Source: Dichetophora obliterata (Eukaryota > Arthropoda > Insecta > Diptera > Sciomyzidae). From it: a stretch of DNA of 64,000 nucleotides. The notes beneath the pieces were generated by a model, which saw nothing but the letters and a program-made list of their open reading frames with translations, was not told where the DNA came from and did no database searches. How positions within the stretch are numbered: the first letter of the stretch is position 1; every line of letters begins with the position of its first letter. A program made the position numbers and the translations under genes. Below are positions 10,664-21,219 of the stretch, piece by piece. Location of the stretch: assembly GCA_963920525.1 (NCBI GenBank), contig OY986435.1, forward strand, positions 180,023,766 to 180,087,765. Direction: 5' to 3'.

Positions 10664-11935
10664 ATAGTTTTTTGTATAAATATCAAACCTTTAAAATTCA
10701 TGTAATAAACATAATTTATAAAAAATATAAAAATAACACAAAATATAACAGACTGAAGTACTGAAATGTACATATGTTCCTTGTTAAGTCAGTCGCCGGT
10801 AGTCTAAAATTGTTATCTTCTTTTTCTTCTTCATCTTTCAAAAGTATAGTTTTTGAGAATTCACCGTTAAAGTTGTGTAAGAATACTGACGTTATCTCCG
10901 CTACTACATCCGTTTTAGTAGGTGTCGAGCGCACAGCAGAAATATACATACTCTTTACACTCATTTATTTCAAAACTACTTTTTTCGGCAATGTGTTGTA
11001 TCGAAAAGAAAAGCTATCCAGCCGAATCATGTGAAATTTTAATATGTTATTCACATCAGTGGCTTTCGCTATCAAAATTTAAAAAAATCGTATATTTTAT
11101 ACTGAATAACCAGTAAGAAACCCCGTTTTTAGAACTTAAATATTAAAAGCGCATCATACTGTCAATTTTCAGTGTTTTTTCTAGTCCCGGCCATAGCTGT
11201 ACTCTATTACTAGAAGAGTAAATATCAACAACAGTGACGAAGATCTTTATTTGAAAGGCTCTAATTGAGCACCTTTTTGAACATAATTAAAAAATTTTTA
11301 TGAGTGTTTCAATATACCTTTAAAGTTTAAATATCGTTGTTCATTATTTTAACTTTTAAAAAAATAAATCCTAAAAATATTTAAAATATTCAAGCACTAA
11401 GTCTTAATATTATTATTTTTTATTTTATATATGTATATGCTTTGTTTCTCACTATTACATTTTAACAAAACTATTTGTTAGGCTTCAAATTAGATAAATA
11501 GAATTGTTATTAAAGCTTAAAAAATTGGGTTTCAGTACTGTAGTATGTGTATACTTTTTCTGAAGTGGATACATTTGTGACCTTTTCATGAATACTTTTT
11601 TTAGAATCGTCGCGGCAACACTGATCTGAGGTGAACTCACGTACACAATAAATGAGTTTCACCAAAGTACATAAAAATGGAAAAAACATATGTTTTGACG
11701 TCACAAAATTTAAGTTTCCTATCTCTTTATCTCTGGTTTTGAGCATATGGCGTGAGGCCCTTAGTATATTTGGCTGAAAAAGCTCTTAGCCCAAGAGCTA
11801 ATTTTATGCATCCCTGTTTTAAAACTTTATTTTTTTGTTTATTTAAGCGAAGCTTATTACGACTCGTTTTGTGAGTTGCTTGAGTGAAATCTCAAAAACA
11901 AAACTTTTTTCCATACACCTTTTTCTTAGAATTGT
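10664..11935. other. AT-rich stretch; one possible exon-like ORF
   Basis: Mostly uninformative sequence. A minus-strand ORF of 82 codons at 10716-10964 has an acidic patch (KDEEEKEDNN) and a hydrophobic end and is overlapped by an 86-codon ORF on the other strand. I recognise neither, and neither has supporting splice or promoter context, so neither is annotated as a gene. Confidence 0.4.
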
Positions 11936-11939
11936 TGTT

Positions 11940-12105
11940 ACTTTTTTATTATAGAATTGTTGTTGCTTGCGTCAATTACAACAAGAGAATATAAAATTAA
12001 AAATATTCCGTTGTAAACACAGTGAGAATCGAACCCACACACCTTCGATTCATATTTCTACATGCTACCATCTAATCCAATAACCTTTGTTAATTAGAGT
12101 GGTTC
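11940..12105 (-). mobile_element. tRNA-derived SINE-like fragment
   Basis: On the minus strand there is a polymerase III A-box-like sequence TGGATTAGATGG (12068-12079) and, 32 bases downstream, a B-box-like GGTTCGATTCTC (12024-12035). These match the internal promoter of a tRNA head. The bases that should form the acceptor stem do not pair, so it is not a functional tRNA gene. A tail with TTGTTGTTGC-type repeats follows. A degraded tRNA pseudogene is the alternative. Confidence 0.5.
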
Positions 12106-12139
12106 ATTCAATATTAAGTATTAACTGAAACTATGTTGC

Positions 12140-12581
12140 AGTAGATGACAATAATCTATTAAAAGGAATCCTATCCTATATAACCTACATGTGGATGCGA
12201 GAAGATATGTTTAAGCAGATCACAATAATCTATTAAAAGGATTGTGTACTGGTTATCCAAACAACAAAAGTAGCAAGATTCCATTGAACTGGGTGAAAAT
12301 TATCACAATACCAATTGTTTTATGTGGAGATTTTAATTGCGTTTTAAGACATGAATGTTAACAGGCACTTAAACAATTCCTTTTTGATAAATTTGTTTCT
12401 ATTAGGAACAACTATAGATATAGTTTTTGCTAGATATATGGAAGACATAACATCTATAACATATGTTTGCTATTTCAATTATCATAAACCCATAATTTCA
12501 TTAATAAAAATCCATAATAATAATCAAAAACATTTACAAAAATTGTTCAAAATTAATGTAACATGTAATAAAACAAAATAA
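12140..12581 (+). pseudogene. EEP endonuclease scrap, Helitron-associated type
   Basis: Two frames carry pieces of one domain. The first, about 12302-12400, reads IPIVLCGDFN, the core of an exonuclease/endonuclease/phosphatase fold, and then stops. The second, open at 12351-12581, carries GTTIDIVFARYMEDI and VCYFNYHKPIISLI. From memory of the family, this order (GDFN, then GTTIDAVF, then YFSYHKPI) is found in endonuclease-like modules of insect Helitron helicase proteins; the assignment needs a search. A direct repeat, CAATAATCTATTAAAAGGA, occurs twice just upstream (about 12150 and 12223). The two frames imply a deletion and a frameshift. It is dead. Confidence 0.45.
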
Positions 12582-12744
12582 TAATGAAATGTAATAAAAT
12601 TTACAATTATTATTATAACGTGTGATTTTTTTTTTAATTAACTTTATGTTATCTTAAATTTATGAGCTCAAAAATTATTATATTATTTTATTATATAAAA
12701 AAAACATTAAATTAAAAATTCTTTGAAACTGCGAAAAAGCTTTG

Positions 12745-12907
12745 CTTCTCAAGTGTGTCCTAAGACGCATGTTTTTTGTTTTTTTTTTGCAATTATTTGA
12801 GTTTTTTTGTGAGTTTTTAGGTCATTTTCTGCAGTTTTTAGGTAATTTTTGTCATTATTTTTGGTAATTTTTTGCGGTTTTGTAGGTCATCAAAATCCGA
12901 GCCCTGG
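12745..12907 (-). repeat. Second copy of the T-rich repeat with GGGCTCGGATTTTGATG head
   Basis: The plus strand shows repeated TTTTTAGGTCATTTT-type units (about 12810-12890) ending in CAAAATCCGAGCCCTGG. It is related to the stretch at 2084-2350 through the head motif and the repeat unit. Confidence 0.42.
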
Positions 12908-13139
12908 TTACCAGCTTATGAGAATAGTGTAATCGAATCGAAATAGCTGCGAAAATATGCCAAACTTGTCAAGAAATTTTATTTAAATAAGCTTTTATGT
13001 TGAAGACTAAAACGGAATTTGAGTTAAGCATAGCATTAAATTAAAACTAGAGAAAACTGTACGTAAGTTGTACATCATTATTATTGATAACTTTAAATTG
13101 ACTAAAACTTAACTTAACTGCTCTGCAGTGTATATATTA

Positions 13140-15351
13140 GGACGGGTTGATTTGTATGGATAAAAAAAAATGAAAAATCGTATAGCAGAAACGTAATCTA
13201 CATAAAATTCTAAGAAAATTCTCCGAAAAAAACATAGGTCTAAAATCAAACCCTAATCCGCGCCTCCCGACTTGAAATTTTTTTTCCTCTTCTTTCGCTA
13301 AAAAAATTTTTTTTTTAAAATATAGCTATTATGTTTTATTATATTATAGTTTATGCAATACAAGTTTTGTTTTGAGACTAATCAAAATATTCAATTATCA
13401 AAAAGCAGTTGAACCCCAATTTGCATCTCCTCTCATTTGCGTTCTATATGAAAAATAGTTAGAACACGTTTTACCTAAACTGCGTTTTGCAAAAAACAAA
13501 GAATAATTAAAAAAAAATTTTTTTGGAATAAAATATGCAAAACATACTTCTTAAAACAGGAAAAAAACATGACCTCTAATCCAGTTTATTTGATCCATAG
13601 AAATATAGATCAAATAGTAGTAACTATAGAAAGTCGTGCCAAAGTACCTTGAATGCAGAGTAAAAAAGACTTAACAAAATTAACATATAACCAATAAGTA
13701 AAGTTTTCTTTGTATTCTATAATTGCTTCTTTGTATGTATTAAAGACCTTATTTCTTTTAATGACACAAAATTTGTTTATGGTAAAAAAATTACTGAAAA
13801 ATTACTGAAATATTGTTTGAGTGAAAACACTTCTTTTGTTTGTTTTTATTTGCATTATAAAATAAGACTTGTTTATCTATGTTCCTTATAAAAATATTAA
13901 ATATGAAACTAGCTGGAACCCGGCGCGTTGCTGCCACGCCCCCGTTGCCAAACTTCCATAAAATGTTATCAGTGAACCTGCATTGGGTTGATCTAAATTT
14001 GGGTTGAATGAGAGGTGCCACGCCCCTTTGTTTAACTCCCATAAAATTTGATTAGTGAAACGGCATGTGTAAATCCTGGTAGAATAATGAATTCTTAGGC
14101 TATAACTTCAAAGCTATTCGATATCGCAAATCGCATATTTGGGTTGTATGGGAGGTGCCACGCCCCCTGAATGGCGTGTGTAAATTGTGGTAGAATACCG
14201 AATTCCGAGGCTGTGCGAGCTGTAACTGAAAAGCTATTCGATATCGCAAATTATGGGAGGTTGCCACACCATACGTCCATAAAATGTTATCAGTAAAACG
14301 ACATGTGCAAATTGTGCTCGAATACCGAGGCTGTGGAGGTCTATAACTCCAAAGCTATTCGATATCGCAAATTCTGGTTGCAAGGGAGGAGCCACGCCCC
14401 TTGTACAACGCCCATAAAATGTTATCAGTAAAACAGCACGTATAAATTGTCGTCGAATACTGAATTCCGGGGCTGTGTGAATTATAATGCAAAAGCTATT
14501 CAAAATATTAAATGTGGGTTTTAAGGGAGGTGCCACGCTCCCTTTCCCAACGCCCATAAAATTTTATCAGTAAAACGGCACGTGTAAATTGTGGTCGAAA
14601 ACCCAATTCCATGGCTGTGCGAACTATAACTCAAAAGCTATTCGATATCTCAAATTTGGGTTGTATGGGAGGTGCCACGCCCCCTTGTCCAACACCATAA
14701 AATGTTATCAGTTAAACTTAATGTGTAAATTGAGTTCGAATATTAAATTCCGAGCCTGTGCGGTCTGTAACTAAAAAGCTATTCGATATCGCAAATTTGG
14801 GTTGTATGAGAACGCCCATTTTTTCTTTCTGTAAAAAACGTTTGTAGACTATTACAAACATTTTAAAAAAGTTAGCCAAATTGGCGCAGGCGTTCTGCGA
14901 TTTTAGGTATATATAAAAAAGTGGGCGTAAAAGTGGGAGTGGTCAATTTTTCTTCAGTAAAAACTTAAAATGGATTACTACGAACATTTAAAAAATAAAT
15001 TAGCCAAATCGGTGTAGCCGTTTTCCGATTTTAGATAAATCAAAAAAGTGGGCGCAAAGTGGGCGTGGTCAATTTTTCTGGACTATTACGAACATTTAAA
15101 AAAAAAATTATCCAAATCGGTTCAGCCGTTCTCAACTGATGCAATTACCAACGAACGACATTTGATTTTTATTTATATAGATTATATACAAACTTTTTTA
15201 CTTGGGTGAGTATTTTACTTGGGTGAACAAGTCGAGAGGCGCGGATTAGGATTTTATTTTAGATACATGGTTTCTTCGGAGAATTTTCTTAGAATTTTAT
15301 GTAGTTTATGTTTTTGCTATACGATTTACAAATAAAAAAATCAACCCGCCC
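13140..15351. mobile_element. TIR element with ~150 bp inverted repeats and TA flanks
   Basis: The left end (GGACGGGTTGATTTG at 13140) and right end (CAACCCGCCC ending at 15351) are inverted repeats extending about 150 bp, sharing 'AAATCGTATAGCA', 'CTACATAAAATTCTAAGAAA', 'ATTCTCCGAA' and 'CCTAATCCGCGCCTC'. TA lies on both sides (13138-13139 and 15352-15353), as in Tc1/mariner-like non-autonomous elements. No transposase is encoded. A separate tandem-repeat element occupies 13907-15182 inside it. Related single ends (GGGCGGGTCGATTT) occur at 31508 and, inverted, at about 50647-50655. Confidence 0.78.
13907..15182 (+). repeat. Tandem-repeat-bearing element, copy 1
   Basis: It begins CTAGCTGGAACCCGGCGCGT and ends TTATATAGATT. 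Between are about six or seven diverged units of roughly 140 bp, each with CCCATAAAATGTTATCAGT, AAATTGTGGTCGAATACCGA, AAAGCTATTCGATATCGCAA and GGGTTGTATGGGAGGTGCCA, followed by shorter units containing GTGGGCGTGGTCAATTTTT and CCAAATCGGTTCAGCCGTT. The whole is shared with 51840-55650, so this is a defined family with fixed ends and not local satellite. It encodes no protein. The mobilising partner is unknown. Confidence 0.75.
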
Positions 15352-15359
15352 TAGTATAC

Positions 15360-16086
15360 ATACATAGCTTCAAAGACGAATACAAAGAAGATTGCAACGA
15401 AGATTACGTGTTACGATAACAAAGTTCATTAATTGAAAATCTCTAAGCCAAAATAGCACTTAAGTGAAATTGATATAGCTCTTCGAATAAAATCTAACGT
15501 TATAGCCGTTAAACCATAAGCACGTGGTCAGAAAAATCTCCCACAACCTCAATACAACACGGCATTAACTCAAAATGCACTACAATAAGTAAGTGTAGTA
15601 TGAGTATGCTATCGTAACTATATTTTTTTTCTATATTTTGAGTGAAATTGAATTTAAGTGAAATTTGAACTGAGGCCAATAACTTCGACCAAATGCATGT
15701 TATGATGACCTTTAACTCTGTGCGTTTACAGTAAATCGAAGGCAGCAGATGTGTATGCCAAAGTTTTGTTCTCTCTTTCATACGAGTAAAGCAAGCATTG
15801 AAAAAACAAAGTAGCAAATGTTTTTATTACTGTACTTTTAGTAGCAAAAAGTCAATATTGTTTTTAAGGACCGCTTCATATTTATAAGGTCACATGATAT
15901 TTTTAAAAATTTGAAGCGGTTGAATATTTTTTGTTGTTGTTATTTTTTTAATTTTTTTTTAAGTGAAAACTTCTTTATGTGCTTTGAACAATTTTTGGTA
16001 GAGGGTAAATATTTGGTTTGCGTCATCATTGCAGCGAGTAGTTTTCATCATCACGACAGCGAGTAGCATTCGTCATCAATACAGAC
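15360..16086. other. Stretch without recognised gene
   Basis: Only short ORFs; the 102-codon minus-strand ORF at 15509-15817 resembles nothing I know. No bounded repeat was seen. Confidence 0.45.
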
Positions 16087-16094
16087 TGCTAGTA

Positions 16095-16808
16095 TTGGGC
16101 TGCCATAAGTCTGCACACTTGACCGGGACAACTTTACACATTCTTTTTTATATTCCATTAAAAAAAAATACGTAATTTTACCATTTAAATTTCCGTTTAT
16201 TAAAAAAACATTAACTAAAATAACTCACAGGTACACATAGAATGTAAAACATACATAATTTATAAATCTTATTGCAAAATAAAGAAACAACAATTCAATC
16301 AATGAGGTAAAAAAAAAATATTGTTTGGACTTATTCAAAATAAAGGTTAGCCCAATCATATTTTTCAGACTATTTTGATTCATCAAGAACATGCTTTTGC
16401 GTTTTAATATTTTTATAAAATTTTGTGCACGTCATAGAATAATTAAAATTGCATTGCATAATGCTTTCCAAGGTGGTTATGTTGAGAGAGTTTCTTTCCT
16501 TCCTCCATCACGAGCAGATCAATGAAAATATTCGCTTCATTTTCCTTGTGCCCTAAAATAGCGAAAAAATTTTACTTTTTTAACAAGATAATTTTCGCTC
16601 TTGAAATTTAGTATTTTGTAAAAAAAATAATTCCATTTTCATTCATTTATACGCATTTGCAAAATATTTTTTTCAGTTTTTAATGGTACACTTCTAATTT
16701 GTTTTTCAATATTTTTAACCGGGACACTTTTACTATGAACCGGGACACAGGGACACCGATCTAAAAACCGGGGCATGTCCGGGAAAACCGGGACGTATGG
16801 CAGCCCTA
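16095..16808. mobile_element. Non-autonomous hAT element with exact 8-bp duplication
   Basis: TGCTAGTA is repeated exactly at 16087-16094 and 16809-16816. The ends are inverted: TTGGGCTGCCATAAGTC on the left against TAGGGCTGCCATACGTC from the right. The right side contains several CCGGGACA-type subterminal motifs, also present near the left end, as expected for transposase-binding repeats of hAT elements. The 714 bp hold no hAT transposase. A long minus-strand ORF at 16639-17100 runs across the element boundary and is therefore chance. Confidence 0.88.
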
Positions 16809-16968
16809 TGCTAGTAGCTTTCGTCAATAAACTTGATTTATTCCAGTACTTATCAAACTGTAACTCCAGTGACTTTTGAACTGTTGGTTGTAGTGACTCA
16901 CAAACTGTTGGACTTTTCACTTTGTGAAGGGTGTCACGGGGGCCTAACTTAGTGTTATTTGATGGTAA

Positions 16969-17606
16969 ATGTGGTCCCGGGTTTCGTCCACGTGTGTGAG
17001 TACAGGCCCAAAAGTAGGAGGTGTTGATGTGGGTTTTAGTGCTGGTAGTTTGCCAGCAAAGGATGCCCCTAAAAGGCAACTTAGTGGTAGTAAGAAGCAT
17101 TTGGAGATAGAATGTTGGAATATAAAAGCCCTTAAGCTGGATAAGTCCAATATTTCGGTTGGAAAGGGAACGGGAAAGGCTGTAAAAAGAGTTCGTGGAT
17201 TGGTCCGGTCTAGCTCTGCTGGTTCAGTGGTGGGTAAGACCCCAAAAGAAGAAGACAATCTGAATCGGCGGAGAAGGCTGTGAACAAGAAAGGTAAGAAA
17301 TCTGTGATTTCTGTCATGGATAATGTCAGAAAAATTAAATTAATTTCGAGTGACCTATTTAAAGTAGCACTCGCATGTGGAATAAGAGGTGAGCATTTCC
17401 AGGCATTTACTCTAGTTGCTAGCCGCTATGAAGAAATTATCTTAGAGGCCATTCCCGAAAATGAGCGTCTGAATGAACGTCTGGAGCTATTTCAGGCGAT
17501 GAAAGATAGTTCGTCTCCTATAGTAGGCGTTCAGAGTAGCGCATTGGTGTCCGCTCTTGCGGAGACACAAGCACAATCAAAGGAGGTTGTTGACGAGGTG
17601 GTTTAG
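16969..17606 (+). pseudogene. R1-clade LINE ORF1 (gag-like), frameshifted
   Basis: Two overlapping frames (16969-17283, then 17280-17606) together give a gag-like nucleic-acid-binding protein of an R1-clade non-LTR element: a basic N-terminal region with SKKHLEIE, KAVKRVRGLVRS, then ISVMDNVRKIKLISSDLF and the family block ALACGIRGEHFQAF..VASRYEEIILEAIPENERLNERLE. The frame changes near 17275 and a stop follows at 17604-17606. The expected C-terminal zinc knuckles are not visible; the region where they should be carries a MITE at 17662-17806. ORF2 remnants follow at 17935. The protein would coat element RNA in the cytoplasm and nucleus. Confidence 0.75.
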
Positions 17607-17661
17607 GAGGTTGGCCCCACTCTTGAAGTAACATGGTGAGGATAAATGTGAAAATGCATTA

Positions 17662-17806
17662 TGCTATGTTCACACTAAGAGCTAAATGCGCATTTACGAA
17701 ATCCACATTTACGAGCGGCACTTTACTTGTTGTAGGAGTAATAGGGACAAATATATGTAGTAAATGCTCTAAATGCGCATTTAGCTCTCTCAGTGCGAAC
17801 ATAGCA
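17662..17806. mobile_element. 145-bp MITE with TTA duplication inside the R1-like LINE
   Basis: Inverted ends of about 36 bp begin TGCTATGTTCACACTAAGAG (left) and TGCTATGTTCGCACTGAGAG (right, minus strand), continuing into TAAATGCGCATTTA. TTA flanks both sides (17659-17661 and 17807-17809). A 3-bp TTA duplication suggests the PIF/Harbinger superfamily. There is no ORF. It interrupts the LINE between its ORF1 and ORF2. Confidence 0.88.
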
Positions 17807-17934
17807 TTACATTTCTGGAATTGGTCTTTCAGGGGACTGCCATCGACGGATTTATTGTTATCGATGGATTGTCCAATTTATAGAAGCAAAGTTGAGTGTC
17901 AGAATTCTAAACATTAAAGAGTATAAAAATTATG

Positions 17935-18140
17935 CAATTTAATTGTCAGGGAGCATATGCAGTCAAGTGTGACCTTGGACGATTATTGTTAGAAAATTGT
18001 GTTAGTTTTTCTCTGATTCAAGAGCCATATGCAACCTAAAGTTGTATTAGAGACCTTCCTGCTGACCTACGGGTGTTTTCTGATCTCAGAGCGAACTCTG
18101 CCTTTCTTTGTGTTAGACCTTTCTATGTGGCGCTAGGGTG
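17935..18140 (+). pseudogene. R1-clade LINE ORF2, endonuclease N-terminus
   Basis: The frame starting with the ATG at about 17932 reads MQFNCQGAYAVKCDLG, then VSFSLIQEPYAT, a stop at about 18039, and LPADLRVFSDLRANSAFLCV. This is the opening of the R1-clade endonuclease, in which the asparagine of the first block and the glutamate of QEPY are the conserved metal- and substrate-binding positions; both are present. The homology ends near 18140, so the rest of ORF2 is gone. The 3' end of a related R1-clade element on the other strand lies at 63.5-64 kb. Confidence 0.75.
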
Positions 18141-18368
18141 AAGATATCTACTAAAACGTAGTGCTCCTTGTATTTTATTTTTATATCAACAATATTCAAT
18201 TCAAATATAATAATATAGTTTGGTATAATTATAAAATAAAAACACTATCTTAATATAAAATATTTTTAAAGAATTAATCAAACGGTAAGAGGGTTAAAAT
18301 ATACAAAACATATTCCGATTAGCATGAAAATTCGTATATAGCAGTAAGGCGATCTGTGGCAGGACAAT
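18141..18368. other. Stretch without recognised gene
   Basis: AT-rich sequence with no ORF or repeat that I recognise; it joins the truncated LINE to the next inverted-repeat element. Confidence 0.4.
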
Positions 18369-19322
18369 CCCAATCAGCCATTCTGCAATAGTGTTTGGAG
18401 TAAGCTTACCTACAATATAATAATTGAAGCCCTTTCCAAACATGCTTTAAAAATACTTGCCTACGTAATAAATATACAAGTTGTGTTGTAAAATTGTATC
18501 GAAACATGATAAAAGTAAGCTTTTTATAATAAACCTTGAAGTATGTTTACTTAAAGTTTAATTTACAAGCTTTTTCAAAGCATGATTGGAAAATGCTTTC
18601 AGAGGTAATAGTTTCACAACTTTCACATTATAAGGGAATTCCCCAAGCATTGAAAATTACAAATGCAAAAAAAAAAACAAAGTTCCAACACTAACAATTT
18701 TGATGTCAGTGGCTTGTGTTTAGTGATTAAATTCAAAATTTGTAAGATTTCTAAATTTATTATGTAAGTTTGTATTTGAGATTTAAAAAATGCATTATAA
18801 TTTTCACCTAAATGTAAGAAATCTGATTTCACCTAAATGTACGGAAAAGAAGTTGTGGCTTTACTTTTAATAAAGGAGTCACATCAAATTAATTCATTCC
18901 AAATCCTTTAAAATAGTTGTAAAAAGCTTACAATAATACTGGTTTCCAATTGCTTAATAATTGTTTTCATAATATTTTAATAAAACTTTTTCCCAATTTT
19001 TTAAAAACAGTTGGAAAAAACTTACAATAATACTTATTTTCAATTATTTACCAATTGTTTTCAATAATACTTTTACAACACTTTTTTTCCAATTGCAAAG
19101 TAAGTATTGTAGAAAGCTTATTAACAACACTTATATCCAATTGAATAGTAAACGCTTGGAATAATATTACAGTAAGTAATATTTTTCCTAGGATTCCTTT
19201 CTGCTTATTCTACAATTACTTGAAAGCATTTCACAACAATTTTTACAAGCTTTTTCCAAGCACAATGCGTACCTATGTAAGCTTACTGCAAGCTTATTCC
19301 AAGCTTGTTTGGCTCATTGGGA
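18369..19322. repeat. Inverted-ended repeat with dense AAGCTT motifs
   Basis: Ends match as inverted repeats: ATCCCAATCAGCCA on the left and, from the right on the minus strand, ATCCCAATGAGCCA. Inside are many diverged short units such as 'GTAAGCTTTTT', 'CAAGCTTATTCCAAGC' and 'TTTCCAATTG'. No target-site duplication is clear. Related AAGCTT-rich sequence lies at about 55.65-55.95 kb. No coding potential was seen. Confidence 0.5.
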
Positions 19323-19410
19323 TGTCTGCCTGGGAATACTAGCACTTTATATATAGGTTTTCACTTCGGTCGATCCCCTCACTCCTAAACTTTTTTTTTG
19401 TTGAATAAAT

Positions 19411-19985
19411 ATGTGCAAAACGCCATGTGGAAAAACACTGAGTGACCAAGGAAAAGGTTAAATCTATGCATTTCAAGCGAAAAACAATGGGTTAACAGAG
19501 ATTTCGTTTATTTGAGATCTACAGATTCTTACGGCACACAAAAACGATCTGGAAGAGAAAGAAAACTATACCGAACCCCACAAAGAAGAATTATCCGAGC
19601 AACTTCCAATGCGTATATCTCTCTCTCAATCAGCTTAAGGCCATGGTAAGTAATAAAATATGGCGTTCTACCGTTTGGAGAACCTTAAACGCACGGGTTA
19701 CATTCAATACACTTCTAAAAAGATGGCAACGAAATTGACTGCCAAATACAAAGATGCTAGGGTACAGTTTTCTAGGAATTATTTCAATACAAATTGGAAT
19801 CGGGCAAGTAAAAGCATCATAGTTAAAAAATTTAATGAAATTGACATCCATCATCTTAAGGCCGTGTTCTCAGACTTCAAAAAAATGGAATTGTAATGAC
19901 CCTGATGGCTTTCGAGAATATTAGCATGATATCCGACAACAACGGGCGCAGGCAGGGGATAGGAATAAGGGCAACTATCCCCCGT
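19411..19985 (+). pseudogene. Tc1/mariner-type transposase remnant, 5' portion
   Basis: Fragments in several frames make up a transposase: GKTLSDQGKG and AFQAKNNGLTEIS (N-terminal DNA-binding helices), YGTQKRSGRERKLYRTPQRR (linker with RRII following), then an open stretch 19660-19896 with KRTGYIQYTSKKMATKLTAK and FSRNYF, and finally VFSD at about 19868 followed by DPDGF and HDI in other frames. The VFSD aspartate is the first catalytic residue; nothing recognisable remains of the second and third. Breaks include TAA near 19458, a frameshift near 19510 and another near 19880. It is a dead, 3'-truncated copy. Confidence 0.68.
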
Positions 19986-20950
19986 AAATTTGTGATTTTT
20001 TTATTTAATTGATGGCTTTTTTAGTAATTTCTATATGTGATCCTTTTTTAGTGAGTGGTTTTACCTTTTTCTTTTAAAATAGAGCTGGAAAAGTCAAAAG
20101 CAAATCAGTATTTTTAAAGCGATATTGTATAATTTTGTCCAAGCCGGTTAGTATGTGTCTAATATTTTTTGGAAATTTTTACTGTTCAAACGGAACATTA
20201 TAAACATAGATATAAACTAAAAAAAGCAGGCAAAGTGTTAACCCGCTTGGCTATTGCCTGTGGTCCGTGATCGTAGCAAACTTTTCATTTGAAATTACAG
20301 CCAGAGTGCCATTTTAAGTTTATGCGTGTTGAGTGTTCATCGCAAATTTGTGGCAGAAAACCAGGAAAACATTCTAGGCGAAACTATTGACCGTTTTATG
20401 GAAAATCCTCGCCGATTGATATTCAAATAAGAACAAAATATTTTTTTTTATTTTGAATATCGAGAACTTTAATATGACCTATTACAAAAAACTTTTTTCT
20501 GGAGAGCAAAAAACTGTTTGAATCTTTCAGTATAAAAATATTCACCAACCCAAGTACCAGAATAGAATGAATTACCAAAGTACCAAAAGTACCAAAAGAA
20601 TGACAAGCTTCCTTAAACAAAAAAAATTAGTGAAATCACTTACTTTTCGTTTAAGTGTAGATAGATTGTTTTGTATTTTTATTAATATTTTTTTTTTAAT
20701 GAAATCAGTAAATAAGTCTTTTTATTCAATAGGAAAAGTAAATTTTTCGTGAATTCATTGACTTTTATTTTTCATAGTTTTTTTTTCATAGTTGATTTTA
20801 TTTAAATTTTAAGAAAAGTTTGTTGTTTAATATTACAATATTAACCAAAACAAGATAAAAATATCAAAATAGCTGTAGAGAAGGTCTATTAATTTAATCG
20901 CTTACATTTATTTTTTCAATATTATCATAAAAATATGATAAAATTACAGA
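19986..20950. other. AT-rich stretch with one 30-codon protein-like run
   Basis: At about 20330-20430 a plus-strand frame reads VHRKFVAENQENILGE and IDRFMENPRRLIFK before TAA. It looks protein-like but I cannot name it. The rest is AT-rich with no supported gene. Confidence 0.35.
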
Positions 20951-20952
20951 CT

Positions 20953-21219
20953 TCAATTCTTGGAAATGATGATTGCACTTTTTTGATTGATATGCAGCGG
21001 AGCAATATGCAAATAAGAGTAATGGTTTCTCTTTCTTCTGCGCATAAGGCCCATTTCCGAGTTATCGTCCGAATCTGCATTAAAATTTATTAATATTCTA
21101 AGATAATTTCATTCGATTATAAAAGCACCTGGTATTTGTCCAATATCTTCCTCCGCTGATGAAGCATAATCTACTCCTTTGCTTTTCAATGCATTTTCTT
21201 CTCTATTTTTTCTTGCCAT
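20953..21219 (-). CDS. Possible two-exon small gene, unknown function
   Basis: On the minus strand an ATG at 21219 opens 30 codons (MARKNREENALKSKG, SSAEEDIGQIP) and then reaches a GT at 21128-21127. A 54-base AT-rich intron-like stretch ends in TTTTAATGCAG, and the second exon (21074-20953) continues in frame with SDDNSEMGLMRRRKRNHY and a TGA stop. The joined length is 213 bases, exactly 70 codons plus stop. The donor (AG/GTGCTT) is weak. The product would be a small, charged, soluble protein with an acidic centre and a basic RRRKR stretch. I do not recognise it. It could be a real small gene, a transposon exon or chance. Confidence 0.25.

Noticed and set aside
10716..11116. ORFs on both strands with an acidic patch
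   Set aside because: They mirror each other in opposite strands; neither has a recognised domain or splice support.
12000..12080. Functional tRNA gene
   Set aside because: The A and B boxes are present but the acceptor and anticodon stems do not pair.
14234..14557. 107-codon ORF with internal repeats, and similar ORFs at 52279-52753
   Set aside because: Translations of the ~140-bp tandem units; the peptide repeats (GVAPPLQPEF-like) follow from the DNA repeat, and frames are not conserved between units.
16639..17100. 153-codon minus-strand ORF
   Set aside because: It spans the right border of the hAT element at 16808 and overlaps the R1-clade gag on the other strand; no domain is visible.
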